A DNA stretch of 64,000 nt from Lactobacillus melliventris. GTDB taxonomy: Bacteria > Bacillota > Bacilli > Lactobacillales > Lactobacillaceae. Below, piece after piece: positions 17,143 through 25,161 of the stretch (position 1 is its first letter; the number at the start of each line of letters is the position of its first letter). Below the pieces are notes generated by a model. That model was given only the letters and a program-made list of their open reading frames with translations, had not been told where the DNA came from and searched no databases. Position numbers and translations under genes: made by a program. The DNA lies in contig NZ_JAAEEB010000001.1 of assembly GCF_013346935.1 (NCBI RefSeq), positions 62,001-126,000 on the forward strand, written 5' to 3'.

Positions 17143-19935
17143 TTAATCAACCGATTTTAAAGCTTCTAACATATCGAGGTCTTTTAACTTTTTATTAACG
17201 ATAAAACCTAAAATGATAGTGATCACACCAATTACACCTAATGGCCACAGAAAACTTGGAGCAGATAATGCCGGATTAAACATAACATTGTCAGGTGGAA
17301 CAACATAAAGAATGTAGCGATAGAGCAAATCACCAGTTAAATAGCCAACCAATATACCAATGCCTGTTAAAAGAATAGTTTCGCGATAAATATACATTGT
17401 TACTTCATTATCATAGAATCCTAAAACTTTGATTGTTGAAAGTTCCCGTATTCTTTCAGCAATATTAATATTAGTAAGGTTATATTGAATTACGATTGCC
17501 AAAAGTCCAGCAACTACTATCAACACCAGCATAATCAAATTTAAGGATTGAACCACGACATCCAGCTCTTGACTAACAGCTGTATTTTGGACAACACCGG
17601 CCACTCCGGCTAAAGCCATAAATTGGGCAGCTATATTTCTAGTGTTTTTGCGACTAGGATTGTTTAAGTTAACTAAATAGGCGTTAGATTTAAAATTGCG
17701 CTTAAAGATATCCTGATATTGAGTCTTATTCATGAAGACAAAATGTCCCATGTACATTTCCGTAATACCAGCTACTTTCATTCTTCTAGACTTATTATCT
17801 TTGTCCGTGAGCGTTAGATATCCGCCTTTGCTTACTTTAAGCAGAGTTGCCAACCGTTCCGATATGATGACGCCATTATTACTTAAATGCAGAGTTTGTT
17901 TGGTTTTACGATCAGTCAAATGAACGTAATCTTTTAATACCTTGTCAGAAGACGGTGCAATTAACGTAATGTCTTGGGTGTCACCGGTTTTACCGGCAAT
18001 TTTAGACATAGATTCGTAATAAATTGGAGTCTCCGATTTAATATTGTTTTCGTTTAACTTATTATTGAGAGTCTTTTGCTGGTTAACTGAAATACCAGGC
18101 TTTTGGGCGACAATCATGTTGTAATGAATTAGATCGTTGAACTGCCTGTTATTCATGTTAGTAATTGAATTTTTGACAGCGAAACCTGCAAAAAGCATAG
18201 TAGCAGCACCACATACACCAAAGATGGTCATCAGCATGCGTTTCTTATATCGAAAAATATTACGAGCAGTAACTTTATGGGTAAAACTGAGATGGTTCCA
18301 AATGAAAGGAATTTTTTCCAAAAGAATTGTGGATCCGGCAGCCGGAGCTTTTGGTAACAAGAGGGCAGCTGGCTTTTCTCTAAATTCATTCTTCGCAGTT
18401 AAATATGCCGGTAAAACTGAACTAATCCAAGACAATAGGAGAGCTACCAGACTGATCTGCCAGTGAAAGTGTAATTCAATTGGTGGGATCGTTAATGACT
18501 TGTAATATGCATGATAAACAATCTGCGGCATCAAAGTATGGCCTAAATAAACTCCTAAAATGGTACCGATGGTACCTGAGATGAAGCCATATGCCAGAAA
18601 CTTATTGATAATGACATAATCATCATAACCAAGTGCTTTCATTGTGCCGGAATTTATTCTTTCTTCGTCGATAAAGCGATTCATGGTAGTAAATGTAACT
18701 AAAGCCGCAACAAAATAGAGAAAAATCGGAAACACTTTTGCTAAATCTTCAACTACTTGTGCCACAGTTGTATAAACTAAATTACCTTCACCACCAGGAA
18801 CTTCTCGCCGGTTATACACACTATAACTGGGAAGAGCTAACTTATTTAATTGCCTTTTCGCCTTGTTAATTTGCTCTTTACCAGTTTTTATTTTTTTGGT
18901 TGCATTACGTGATTTTAGTGCAAATACTTTTTTCTCTTGTTGGAGTTTTTGTTCCTCAGCAGCTATTTCTTGTTCAGCTCGCTCTAATTGAGCCTGGGCA
19001 GATGGTGGCAAATTTACACCAGCAGCTTTAGCTTGAGCTATTTTTGCATTTAATTTTTCTTTTTGACTGGCTAATTGCTTTGCGGCAGCGTTAATTTGAT
19101 GACTGGCAGCTTTTAATTTTTGTTCAGCTTCATGGATCTTCTTTTCTTGCGGCGCAAGTTTTTTGCCAGCAGCAGAAAGAAACCTTGCTTTTCTTTGATG
19201 GGCAGTATTTTTTAAATCATCCTGTAAAACTCTTTTATGATTCTTAACCTTGCTGGTATAAGTCTTGCCATAAGAATCAAGCCCCCTCAAATCTTTATAT
19301 CTTAAGTTGGCAGTCGTATAAACAGTATGGTTAAAAGCGTCAGGATCGACAACTGCATAACCTTTCAGTTCCCCTGTGCCGCTATTGCTTTGGCCTAAAT
19401 TGACATTGGATAAAATTTGACTAGAGCGCACAAAGCCCACAATTTTAAAACTTTTCCGTTTTAATAGAGTCGTACCTAAAACATTTTTCTTTTCAGTAAA
19501 AGTGATTTTTTGACCAAATTGATATTTATTAGAATAATGGTCTGCTAAAGCAATTTCGTTTGACTTAGTGGGCAGATGACCTTTACGAACTTCATATTTG
19601 CCCACAGAATTGGGCTTAGAAAAAATGCGAAAACTTTCCTGACTGTTTTTGATAACGGTATCCGTCATGTAACCAAACTCCACAGCCTGCAGGCCCTTAG
19701 TTTTCTTGATTTTTTGCGTATCTTTATGATCTAAGCCGTAATTGCAAATAACCGTTAAATCAGCAGTATTGAGCTTTTGTGCATAATGATTGCCAGTATC
19801 ACGCATATCTGGGCCAGTAACCATTAAACCAACTAAAGCAAACGCACCGATCATCATGAGTCCCATGATAGAAATAAATTGGCCCTTGGTATGCTTAATT
19901 GATTGCCAAAAATCTTTTAGAATAACTTTATTCAT
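17143..19935 (-). CDS. Large FtsX-family ABC permease with coiled-coil ectodomain
   Basis: A 930-residue permease. Helix 1 (about 17-38) is followed by a large extracytoplasmic region. From about 253 to 370 this becomes a charged Ala/Lys/Gln/Glu-rich coiled coil (for example KKIHEAEQKLKAA, ERAEQEIAAEEQKL). An FtsX core with three helices follows (about 395-520), then a second MacB-like ectodomain and a final FtsX core with three helices (about 800-915). This size and plan match the MacB/SalX-type exporters with two FtsX domains. It lies 12 nt after its ATPase. The role, export or mechanotransmission at the envelope, is not defined by sequence. Confidence 0.83.
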   Translation of the reverse strand: MNKVILKDFWQSIKHTKGQFISIMGLMMIGAFALVGLMVTGPDMRDTGNHYAQKLNTADLTVICNYGLDHKDTQKIKKTKGLQAVEFGYMTDTVIKNSQESFRIFSKPNSVGKYEVRKGHLPTKSNEIALADHYSNKYQFGQKITFTEKKNVLGTTLLKRKSFKIVGFVRSSQILSNVNLGQSNSGTGELKGYAVVDPDAFNHTVYTTANLRYKDLRGLDSYGKTYTSKVKNHKRVLQDDLKNTAHQRKARFLSAAGKKLAPQEKKIHEAEQKLKAASHQINAAAKQLASQKEKLNAKIAQAKAAGVNLPPSAQAQLERAEQEIAAEEQKLQQEKKVFALKSRNATKKIKTGKEQINKAKRQLNKLALPSYSVYNRREVPGGEGNLVYTTVAQVVEDLAKVFPIFLYFVAALVTFTTMNRFIDEERINSGTMKALGYDDYVIINKFLAYGFISGTIGTILGVYLGHTLMPQIVYHAYYKSLTIPPIELHFHWQISLVALLLSWISSVLPAYLTAKNEFREKPAALLLPKAPAAGSTILLEKIPFIWNHLSFTHKVTARNIFRYKKRMLMTIFGVCGAATMLFAGFAVKNSITNMNNRQFNDLIHYNMIVAQKPGISVNQQKTLNNKLNENNIKSETPIYYESMSKIAGKTGDTQDITLIAPSSDKVLKDYVHLTDRKTKQTLHLSNNGVIISERLATLLKVSKGGYLTLTDKDNKSRRMKVAGITEMYMGHFVFMNKTQYQDIFKRNFKSNAYLVNLNNPSRKNTRNIAAQFMALAGVAGVVQNTAVSQELDVVVQSLNLIMLVLIVVAGLLAIVIQYNLTNINIAERIRELSTIKVLGFYDNEVTMYIYRETILLTGIGILVGYLTGDLLYRYILYVVPPDNVMFNPALSAPSFLWPLGVIGVITIILGFIVNKKLKDLDMLEALKSVD

Positions 19936-19947
19936 GATTAGCCTTTT

Positions 19948-20649
19948 CTACCATTTAACATTTGCAACACTATCTGGATGTGAATTTTCTTCAATTTGGG
20001 TGACCTTACCATCATGGAAATGAATTACCCGGTTAGCAAGAGGAGCCAGAGCACTATTATGTGTAACTATAACTACTGTAGTTCCGTTGTTGCGGCTCAT
20101 ATTAATAATCGTTTGTAAAACACTTTTTCCCGTTTGGTAATCAAGTGCACCAGTGGGCTCATCGCAAAGTAAAATTTTAGGATTCTTGGCAATAGCGCGA
20201 GCGATTGCTACTCTTTGCTGTTCACCACCAGATAATTCTGCCGGAAAATTATTAATGCGGTTTTTGAGACCAACATCAACCAAAGTTTTTACCGGATCAA
20301 GTGCGTCAGGAACGATTTCTGATGCCAGCTCAACGTTTTCTCTTGCTGTAAGGTTTTGAATTAAGTTATAAAATTGAAATACAAAGCCAATATCAGTCCG
20401 GCGGTAACTTGTCAGCTGCCGCTTATTATATTTAGCAATATTATTACCATCGATAATGACATCACCGGAACTGTTAGTATCCATTCCACCTAAAATATTT
20501 AGAATAGTTGACTTACCAGCACCGGATGCACCCAAAATAATGGCCAGTTCACCTTTTTCAACAGTAAAACTAACATCATTATTGGCTAATATTTCTGTAT
20601 CTCCTGTATGGTAACGCTTAAAGTTGTGTCGTACGTCAATATAACTCAT
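19948..20649 (-). CDS. MacB/LolD/SalX-type ABC ATP-binding protein
   Basis: A 233-residue ATPase. Walker A is GASGAGKST, the signature is [14 protein letters not shown] and Walker B is [12 protein letters not shown]; the [16 protein letters not shown] stretch is typical of ATPases that drive FtsX-like permeases. AAGGACA precedes the ATG. It is the first gene of a two-gene minus-strand operon with the 930-residue permease. It has no adjacent two-component system, unlike bacitracin-type Bce modules. Confidence 0.88.
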   Translation of the reverse strand: MSYIDVRHNFKRYHTGDTEILANNDVSFTVEKGELAIILGASGAGKSTILNILGGMDTNSSGDVIIDGNNIAKYNKRQLTSYRRTDIGFVFQFYNLIQNLTARENVELASEIVPDALDPVKTLVDVGLKNRINNFPAELSGGEQQRVAIARAIAKNPKILLCDEPTGALDYQTGKSVLQTIINMSRNNGTTVVIVTHNSALAPLANRVIHFHDGKVTQIEENSHPDSVANVKW

Positions 20650-20695
20650 GAAAATTTGTCCTTATCATTTTTAAAACAATATTCATATTCTTATT

Positions 20696-21508
20696 CTAAT
20701 CTAAATAGCTCTCTAATACTTGCAATACGCCCATTTCGTTATTAGACGGTGCCTCATATTTAGCAATTTTTTTAAGGTCTTCATGTCCATTTTTCATTGC
20801 ATAACTATATCCCGCTAATTCGATCATTTCTTGATCGTTTAAACCATCGCCAAAAGCAATTAATTCTTCAGGTTTAACATTAAAATAACGCAGGAAATAT
20901 TTTAAACCCTGTCCCTTATTAACGCCACTCGGCATTACATCTATATTATTAAAACCACTGGTAGTACAATGAATTCTTTCTGGATTTGTCTGATTGAATT
21001 TTAGTTCTAATTCGTGTGCAAGTTCAGCAGAGCATTCTAAGGTCAATTTGGTTAGGCTATCACTTGGAGGAATATTTATAAGGTTGCCAATTTCACAGGC
21101 GTTAGGATAAAAATAATGCATCAAATTTTTAAAGTTGCTTAATGCCTTTTTACTCAGATATGAGTTGTTCAAGCCACTGGCAGCAATTTGAACATAAGGA
21201 TAATTGGTTTGAATAAAATTAATTAATTTTATGCCAGTTTTATAAGTAAACACATGGCGAACTATTATTTGATTGTCTTTCGTTAAAATTGAACCATTAT
21301 CAGCGACAATATCAATCCGATCTAAAAATTCATAAAAATCTTGACGTAAACGTGATAATGGTCTGCCACTGGAGACGATAAAGTGAATGTGTCTTTGGCG
21401 CAATTTAGTTAAGACTTTTTCGAAGCGCTCATGATCAAACTGTTTTTCATCATTTTCAAAAGTTCCATCCATATCTACGGCTACAGCTTTAAAGGGAATA
21501 TTTTTCAT
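20696..21508 (-). CDS. Cof-type HAD phosphatase
   Basis: A 270-residue cytosolic HAD hydrolase. Motif I is AVDMDGTFENDE (an F replaces the common L after DGT), motif II VSSGRPLSR, and motif IV LIAFGDGLNDQEMI; the conserved Lys lies in NKGQGLKYF. The cap is the C2 type usual for Cof proteins. AAGGAGAT precedes the ATG. It appears monocistronic between the ABC operon and the amino-acid permease. The phosphorylated substrate is unknown. Confidence 0.84.
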   Translation of the reverse strand: MKNIPFKAVAVDMDGTFENDEKQFDHERFEKVLTKLRQRHIHFIVSSGRPLSRLRQDFYEFLDRIDIVADNGSILTKDNQIIVRHVFTYKTGIKLINFIQTNYPYVQIAASGLNNSYLSKKALSNFKNLMHYFYPNACEIGNLINIPPSDSLTKLTLECSAELAHELELKFNQTNPERIHCTTSGFNNIDVMPSGVNKGQGLKYFLRYFNVKPEELIAFGDGLNDQEMIELAGYSYAMKNGHEDLKKIAKYEAPSNNEMGVLQVLESYLD

Positions 21509-21640
21509 ATAGATCTCCTTAATTTATTTCAGTCACTACTATTATATAGTAGATATTTGGATATTTTAACCACTGTGGGAGAAATAATATTGAGTACTGC
21601 TATTTTTGAAAGCATTTTTAACTAAATTTTTCTGATATAT

Positions 21641-21670
21641 AAAAACTCCGAAACCAAAATAGTTTCGGAG
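21641..21670 (-). terminator. Intrinsic terminator after the APC permease
   Basis: CTCCGAAAC / GTTTCGGAG, a perfect 9-bp stem with a 7-nt loop; on the minus strand it is followed by five T. Confidence 0.85.
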
Positions 21671-21689
21671 AATAGAGCTAATTTAGAAT

Positions 21690-23351
21690 TTAGTCGCTAA
21701 CTTGAGTAGGCCTTCTTCTGCCGACAAGCCAACAAACTAGGATTGCCAAAATTGTTTCAATAATAATCATGACAATATTTACCCCAATTTTAATTTGACC
21801 AAAATTAATTGCGGCATTGTGAAATAGTGTATTTTTCTCACCAAGGTATAGATCAAAAATAATAGAACCGATTATCAAAACAAAAATAGTTGTCCATTGC
21901 TTCTTGTTAAATGCAATACCGTATTCTTCTTCACGTCTTCTGATACTTGGTAAAATAGCACCTAAGCCGATTAATACAATGATAGCAACAATATTGATTA
22001 TTAATTCATACCACCAGTAGCCACTAAATTTTTTAATGTCCTGAGGTGCGATTCCTAAAATAGTTGCTGCAGCAGTCACTATTAGTAAGAATAAACCAGC
22101 CAGATATCCCAGCTTATCGTTCTTAATAAAAACGTAGTCTGAGGTAAACTTTTGCGAGTTTTTCCTGATCTGCATGAAAGAGAAGAAGATCCAGCAGGTT
22201 ACTCCAGGAGAAATAATTCCATTCAAATTCAGCAGCCAATTAAAGATATCGTTCATATCTGGTAGGAAGATACCTAACAGCATAATAAACGCTGACAAAG
22301 AAACAGTTAAAATGTAGCCATTAATAGGTAGACCGTTTTTGTCTTTTTTCTGTAAAAACTGAGGCATATACTTATCGCCAGTATCAGAAATGAGCATCCT
22401 AGTCATGGCATCAAGAAGAACAGCTAATAAAGCGGCATTATAAAAGACAGATGTCCAGGCCCAAACGTAGAGCAAAGTTTTACCTAAGCCATATTGGTGT
22501 CCTACCATGTCAAAAACGTAATAAGCGCCGTTCATTTTTAAATCATTTGGAATATGGTAGCTATTAAAATATATCCCCAAAGCAAAAGAGCCAAAGACTG
22601 TCAGGAAAATAGTCATTAATGCCAAGGCAATCATTGCTTTAGGAAAATCAGACTTAGGCTTTTTCATCTTAGTCACATAGGGTGCCACCAGTTCACAACC
22701 ATTCAGTGCGTAAATAAGCATTGCAATAGTTGTCCAATAATGCATGTCAAACTTAGGAATAAGTGTCCGCCAGGTAAACGGTTGTGTTGCCATGTGACCA
22801 CCGGATTTTGCTAGTCCCAAGAAAGCCAAGAAAACAAACATCAAGGTCATAATGAGCATTAATCCACCACCAATTGTAGACAGAACTTCCATTGAATGAG
22901 AAAAATAATGTTCAACAATAATAAAAATAATGAACATCGCAAAAGTCATCAAGGCGAATTTGGTATTAGAAATTTGACTTTGAAACTTTTCAGAACCGGT
23001 CAAAGCCCAGCCAATATCAACGATTATTTCGTTAGCTGAATCAACTGCATAAGGAATTGACGCTGCCCAGTATGTCCAGGCAGTAAAATAGCCGAGAAAT
23101 TCTCCGTTAGTTCCACGAACCCAGGATGATAAGCCGCCACCTTCATTATTAAAAACAGACCCCAGCTGGCCCACCATTAATGAATAGGGAATGACATAAA
23201 ACAAGCACATGATAATCCATGAAGTAACAACCGGCATTCCCTGATTTTGAAAGTTGTACATAATATCGTCCAGCCCGATCACGGTACAAAAAGCCATTAG
23301 GGTTAAGACTGGCCAAGATATGTACTTCTTGTTTGAATTTATTTCCTCCAC
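21690..23351 (-). CDS. APC-superfamily amino acid permease
   Basis: A 553-residue transporter with about 12-14 hydrophobic helices. The first helix region (SWPVLTLMAFCTVIGLDDI) and the conserved NNEGGGLSSWVRG segment match the APC superfamily, near the YjeM or glutamate/GABA-antiporter group. Substrate is not clear. GTG 23351 is chosen as the start: AAAGGAG lies 9 nt upstream of it and would be inside the gene if the TTG at 23375 were used. It is monocistronic, with its own terminator. Confidence 0.82.
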   Translation of the reverse strand: MEEINSNKKYISWPVLTLMAFCTVIGLDDIMYNFQNQGMPVVTSWIIMCLFYVIPYSLMVGQLGSVFNNEGGGLSSWVRGTNGEFLGYFTAWTYWAASIPYAVDSANEIIVDIGWALTGSEKFQSQISNTKFALMTFAMFIIFIIVEHYFSHSMEVLSTIGGGLMLIMTLMFVFLAFLGLAKSGGHMATQPFTWRTLIPKFDMHYWTTIAMLIYALNGCELVAPYVTKMKKPKSDFPKAMIALALMTIFLTVFGSFALGIYFNSYHIPNDLKMNGAYYVFDMVGHQYGLGKTLLYVWAWTSVFYNAALLAVLLDAMTRMLISDTGDKYMPQFLQKKDKNGLPINGYILTVSLSAFIMLLGIFLPDMNDIFNWLLNLNGIISPGVTCWIFFSFMQIRKNSQKFTSDYVFIKNDKLGYLAGLFLLIVTAAATILGIAPQDIKKFSGYWWYELIINIVAIIVLIGLGAILPSIRRREEEYGIAFNKKQWTTIFVLIIGSIIFDLYLGEKNTLFHNAAINFGQIKIGVNIVMIIIETILAILVCWLVGRRRPTQVSD

Positions 23352-23488
23352 TAAAACTCTCTCCTTTGAAAACAATTAATGTTTTTATTTTACTAATTAA
23401 ATAAAAAATTGACCAGAGTCAAGGTAAACTTATTTTAATGAAAACGGATTAATTTATGTTAAAAAGTGAAGCTAAATAATTGCTAGTA

Positions 23489-23517
23489 TTGAAATTTGTG
23501 GTGCTATGCGGTAAGAT
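23489..23517 (+). promoter_or_regulatory. Promoter of yebC
   Basis: TTGAAA (23489-23494), 17 bp, TAAGAT (23512-23517), 41 nt before the ATG. Confidence 0.6.
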
Positions 23518-23558
23518 AATATCGTTAATACGCTATCAAAAGAAAGAAGGATTCTTAA

Positions 23559-24287
23559 ATGTCAGGACATTCAAAATGGCACAATATTCAAGGCCGCAAG
23601 AATGCGCAAGACGCAAAGAGGGGTAAAATTTTCCAAAAATTATCTCGTGAAATTTATATGGCTGCAAAGAATGGTGGTCCTGACCCTTCCGGAAATCCTA
23701 ATTTGCGTATGGTAATGGATAAGGCTCATGCAAATAACATGCCTAAATCTAATATTGATCGTGCTATTAAAAAGGCTGAGGGAAATTCAGACGAGCATTA
23801 TGATGAAATTACTTATGAAGGCTATGCTCCAGGCGGTGTAGCAATATTTGTTGAAGCATTAACCGATAATAAGAACCGAACAGCTTCTGCTGTTAGAGTT
23901 GCTTTTACCAGAAATGGTGGCTCTCTTGGTGCTACGGGTTCTGTTGCATATATGTTCAATCGTAGGGGCTACATTGTTATTGACCGCTCAACAACTGATG
24001 CTGATGAAGATCAAATGTTACTTGATGTAATGGATGCTGGCGGTGATGACTTGCAAACCAGCGATGATGCATATGAAATTTACACCGACCCTAAGCAATT
24101 TGCTCAAGTACGCGATGCACTTGAAAAAGCGGGCTATAAGTTAGCCAATGCAGAATTGACAATGATACCTGAAACAACCACTCCAGTTCCAGATGATAAA
24201 AAAGAACAATTCGACCATTTGGTAGATGCTCTGGAAGATGATGATGATGTTCAGAATGTCTATACAGCAGCTGCAGATGAAGATTAA
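23559..24287 (+). CDS. yebC: YebC/PmpR-TACO1 family protein
   Basis: A 242-residue cytosolic protein with the invariant start [20 protein letters not shown], followed by [17 protein letters not shown] and [20 protein letters not shown]. Family members were described as transcription regulators and more recently as translation factors that relieve ribosome stalling at proline-rich or other difficult sequences. Length and motifs are complete. AAAGAAAGAAGG precedes the ATG. It is monocistronic, with its own promoter and terminator. Confidence 0.95.
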   Translation: MSGHSKWHNIQGRKNAQDAKRGKIFQKLSREIYMAAKNGGPDPSGNPNLRMVMDKAHANNMPKSNIDRAIKKAEGNSDEHYDEITYEGYAPGGVAIFVEALTDNKNRTASAVRVAFTRNGGSLGATGSVAYMFNRRGYIVIDRSTTDADEDQMLLDVMDAGGDDLQTSDDAYEIYTDPKQFAQVRDALEKAGYKLANAELTMIPETTTPVPDDKKEQFDHLVDALEDDDDVQNVYTAAADED

Positions 24288-24334
24288 ATGCTGACTAAAT
24301 ATAGAAGGCCTTTATATTAAATGATCAAAGTAAG

Positions 24335-24377
24335 AAGCATATAAAAGTATGAGTATACTTTTATATGCTTTTTTTAC
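24335..24377 (+). terminator. Intrinsic terminator after yebC
   Basis: AAGCATATAAAAGTAT / ATACTTTTATATGCTT, a perfect 16-bp stem with a 4-nt loop followed by a T run. Confidence 0.9.
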
Positions 24378-24421
24378 CTAAAATTTTATATAGATAAAAA
24401 TAGAATTAGTTTCTTTTTAGG

Positions 24422-24760
24422 TTATTTTTTTAAATCATTAGTCATTTCTGCTTGATCTTCTTCCATAATGAAGCGAAGCATCTTAACATATTTTTCTGGA
24501 ACATTTTGCCCATGATACAACAGTTGAATATTTTCATCAGCTATATCTATGCAGTAATTACTGTTACTTTCTTCTTGACCTAATAAATAGTCAGTCGAAA
24601 CATGGAGTTGTTGAGCTACTTTTGTTAATGATTTAATTGAGGGCTTAATGGTTTTCCAACGATAAATACTATTTTCACCGATATCAGCTTTTCTAGCCAG
24701 TTCTTTAACGGACATTCCATGTTTTTTGGCAGTATCAAAAATACGGGAGTAAACATTCAC
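24422..24760 (-). CDS. XRE-family helix-turn-helix regulator
   Basis: A 112-residue protein. The N-terminal HTH covers about residues 5-60 (RIFDTAKKHGMSVKELARKADI, then SIYRWKTIKPSIKSLTKVAQ and the conserved STDYLLG). The C-terminal 45 residues are acidic and unrecognised. GTG 24760 is preferred over TTG 24778 because AAGGAAG lies 8 nt before it and the protein then starts MNVYSRIF like related repressors. It is divergent from the strong promoter at 24809; the palindromic TACCA-N4-TGGTA in that promoter is a natural candidate operator. Phage-repressor-like, but no phage genes adjoin it. Confidence 0.82.
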   Translation of the reverse strand: MNVYSRIFDTAKKHGMSVKELARKADIGENSIYRWKTIKPSIKSLTKVAQQLHVSTDYLLGQEESNSNYCIDIADENIQLLYHGQNVPEKYVKMLRFIMEEDQAEMTNDLKK

Positions 24761-24808
24761 TTTTAATTCTTCCTTCAAAAAGTATCATAAATGATTGCAT
24801 TTTTGTAC

Positions 24809-24837
24809 TTGACCGCTACCATATGTGGTAATATAAT
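24809..24837 (+). promoter_or_regulatory. Near-consensus sigma-A promoter
   Basis: TTGACC (24809-24814), 17 bp, TATAAT (24832-24837), the strongest-looking promoter in the window. It is followed by only about 85 nt before an intrinsic terminator, with no convincing ORF in between. Confidence 0.8.
24817..24830 (+). promoter_or_regulatory. Candidate XRE operator in the promoter spacer
   Basis: TACCA-TATG-TGGTA, an inverted repeat located between -35 and -10. A related sequence, TATCA-CTTG-TGGTA, occurs at 24941-24954, between the short transcription unit and the adhesin promoter. Binding by the divergent XRE protein is inferred. Confidence 0.5.
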
Positions 24838-24843
24838 AAAATT

Positions 24844-24925
24844 GTTCACGTAGTGGACAGCACAAAAATTTCATTATTGTGTAAGTTAATTAAGTAGCCG
24901 AAGTGTGAAGTCTGACTACTTTTTT
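24844..24925 (+). ncRNA. Candidate short untranslated RNA or attenuated leader
   Basis: Predicted from the strong promoter at 24809 and a terminator at 24892-24925 (AAGTAG / CTACTT stem with an 18-nt loop that may pair further, then six T). The intervening 50 nt contain no ORF with a ribosome site. It could be an independent small RNA of about 80 nt or the leader of the adhesin gene, where read-through past the terminator would be controlled. The exact start is estimated from the -10. Confidence 0.45.
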
Positions 24926-24975
24926 AGCTTACATAAATAGTATCACTTGTGGTAGTTGAAAAAGCAAATAAATGG

Positions 24976-25005
24976 TTGCATAAAGTAATGTAGTCTTTTT
25001 AATAC
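24976..25005 (+). promoter_or_regulatory. Possible promoter of the adhesin gene
   Basis: TTGCAT (24976-24981), 18 bp, TAATAC (25000-25005). A start near 25012 would give a 150-nt AT-rich leader before the ATG at 25162, in which no other gene is seen. Confidence 0.45.
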
Positions 25006-25161
25006 CCAAGAATAGACAGTTCCATTAAATGTTAAAACAATTCATCAACTCATAGCAATGGTTTAAAAAATGAAACAAAATTTTCACAAAAGATCACTTT
25101 GCGTCAAATAAATTATTATTTTAAAAAAATTGTTATTTATAAATTAGAAGAGCGAGAATAC

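Noticed and set aside
24422-24760. Prophage or ICE boundary at the XRE gene
   Set aside because: No integrase, excisionase or structural genes nearby; the neighbours are ordinary chromosomal genes.
24857-24901. 14-codon GTG-started frame within the short RNA before the adhesin
   Set aside because: No ribosome site precedes it, and it ends inside the terminator stem.
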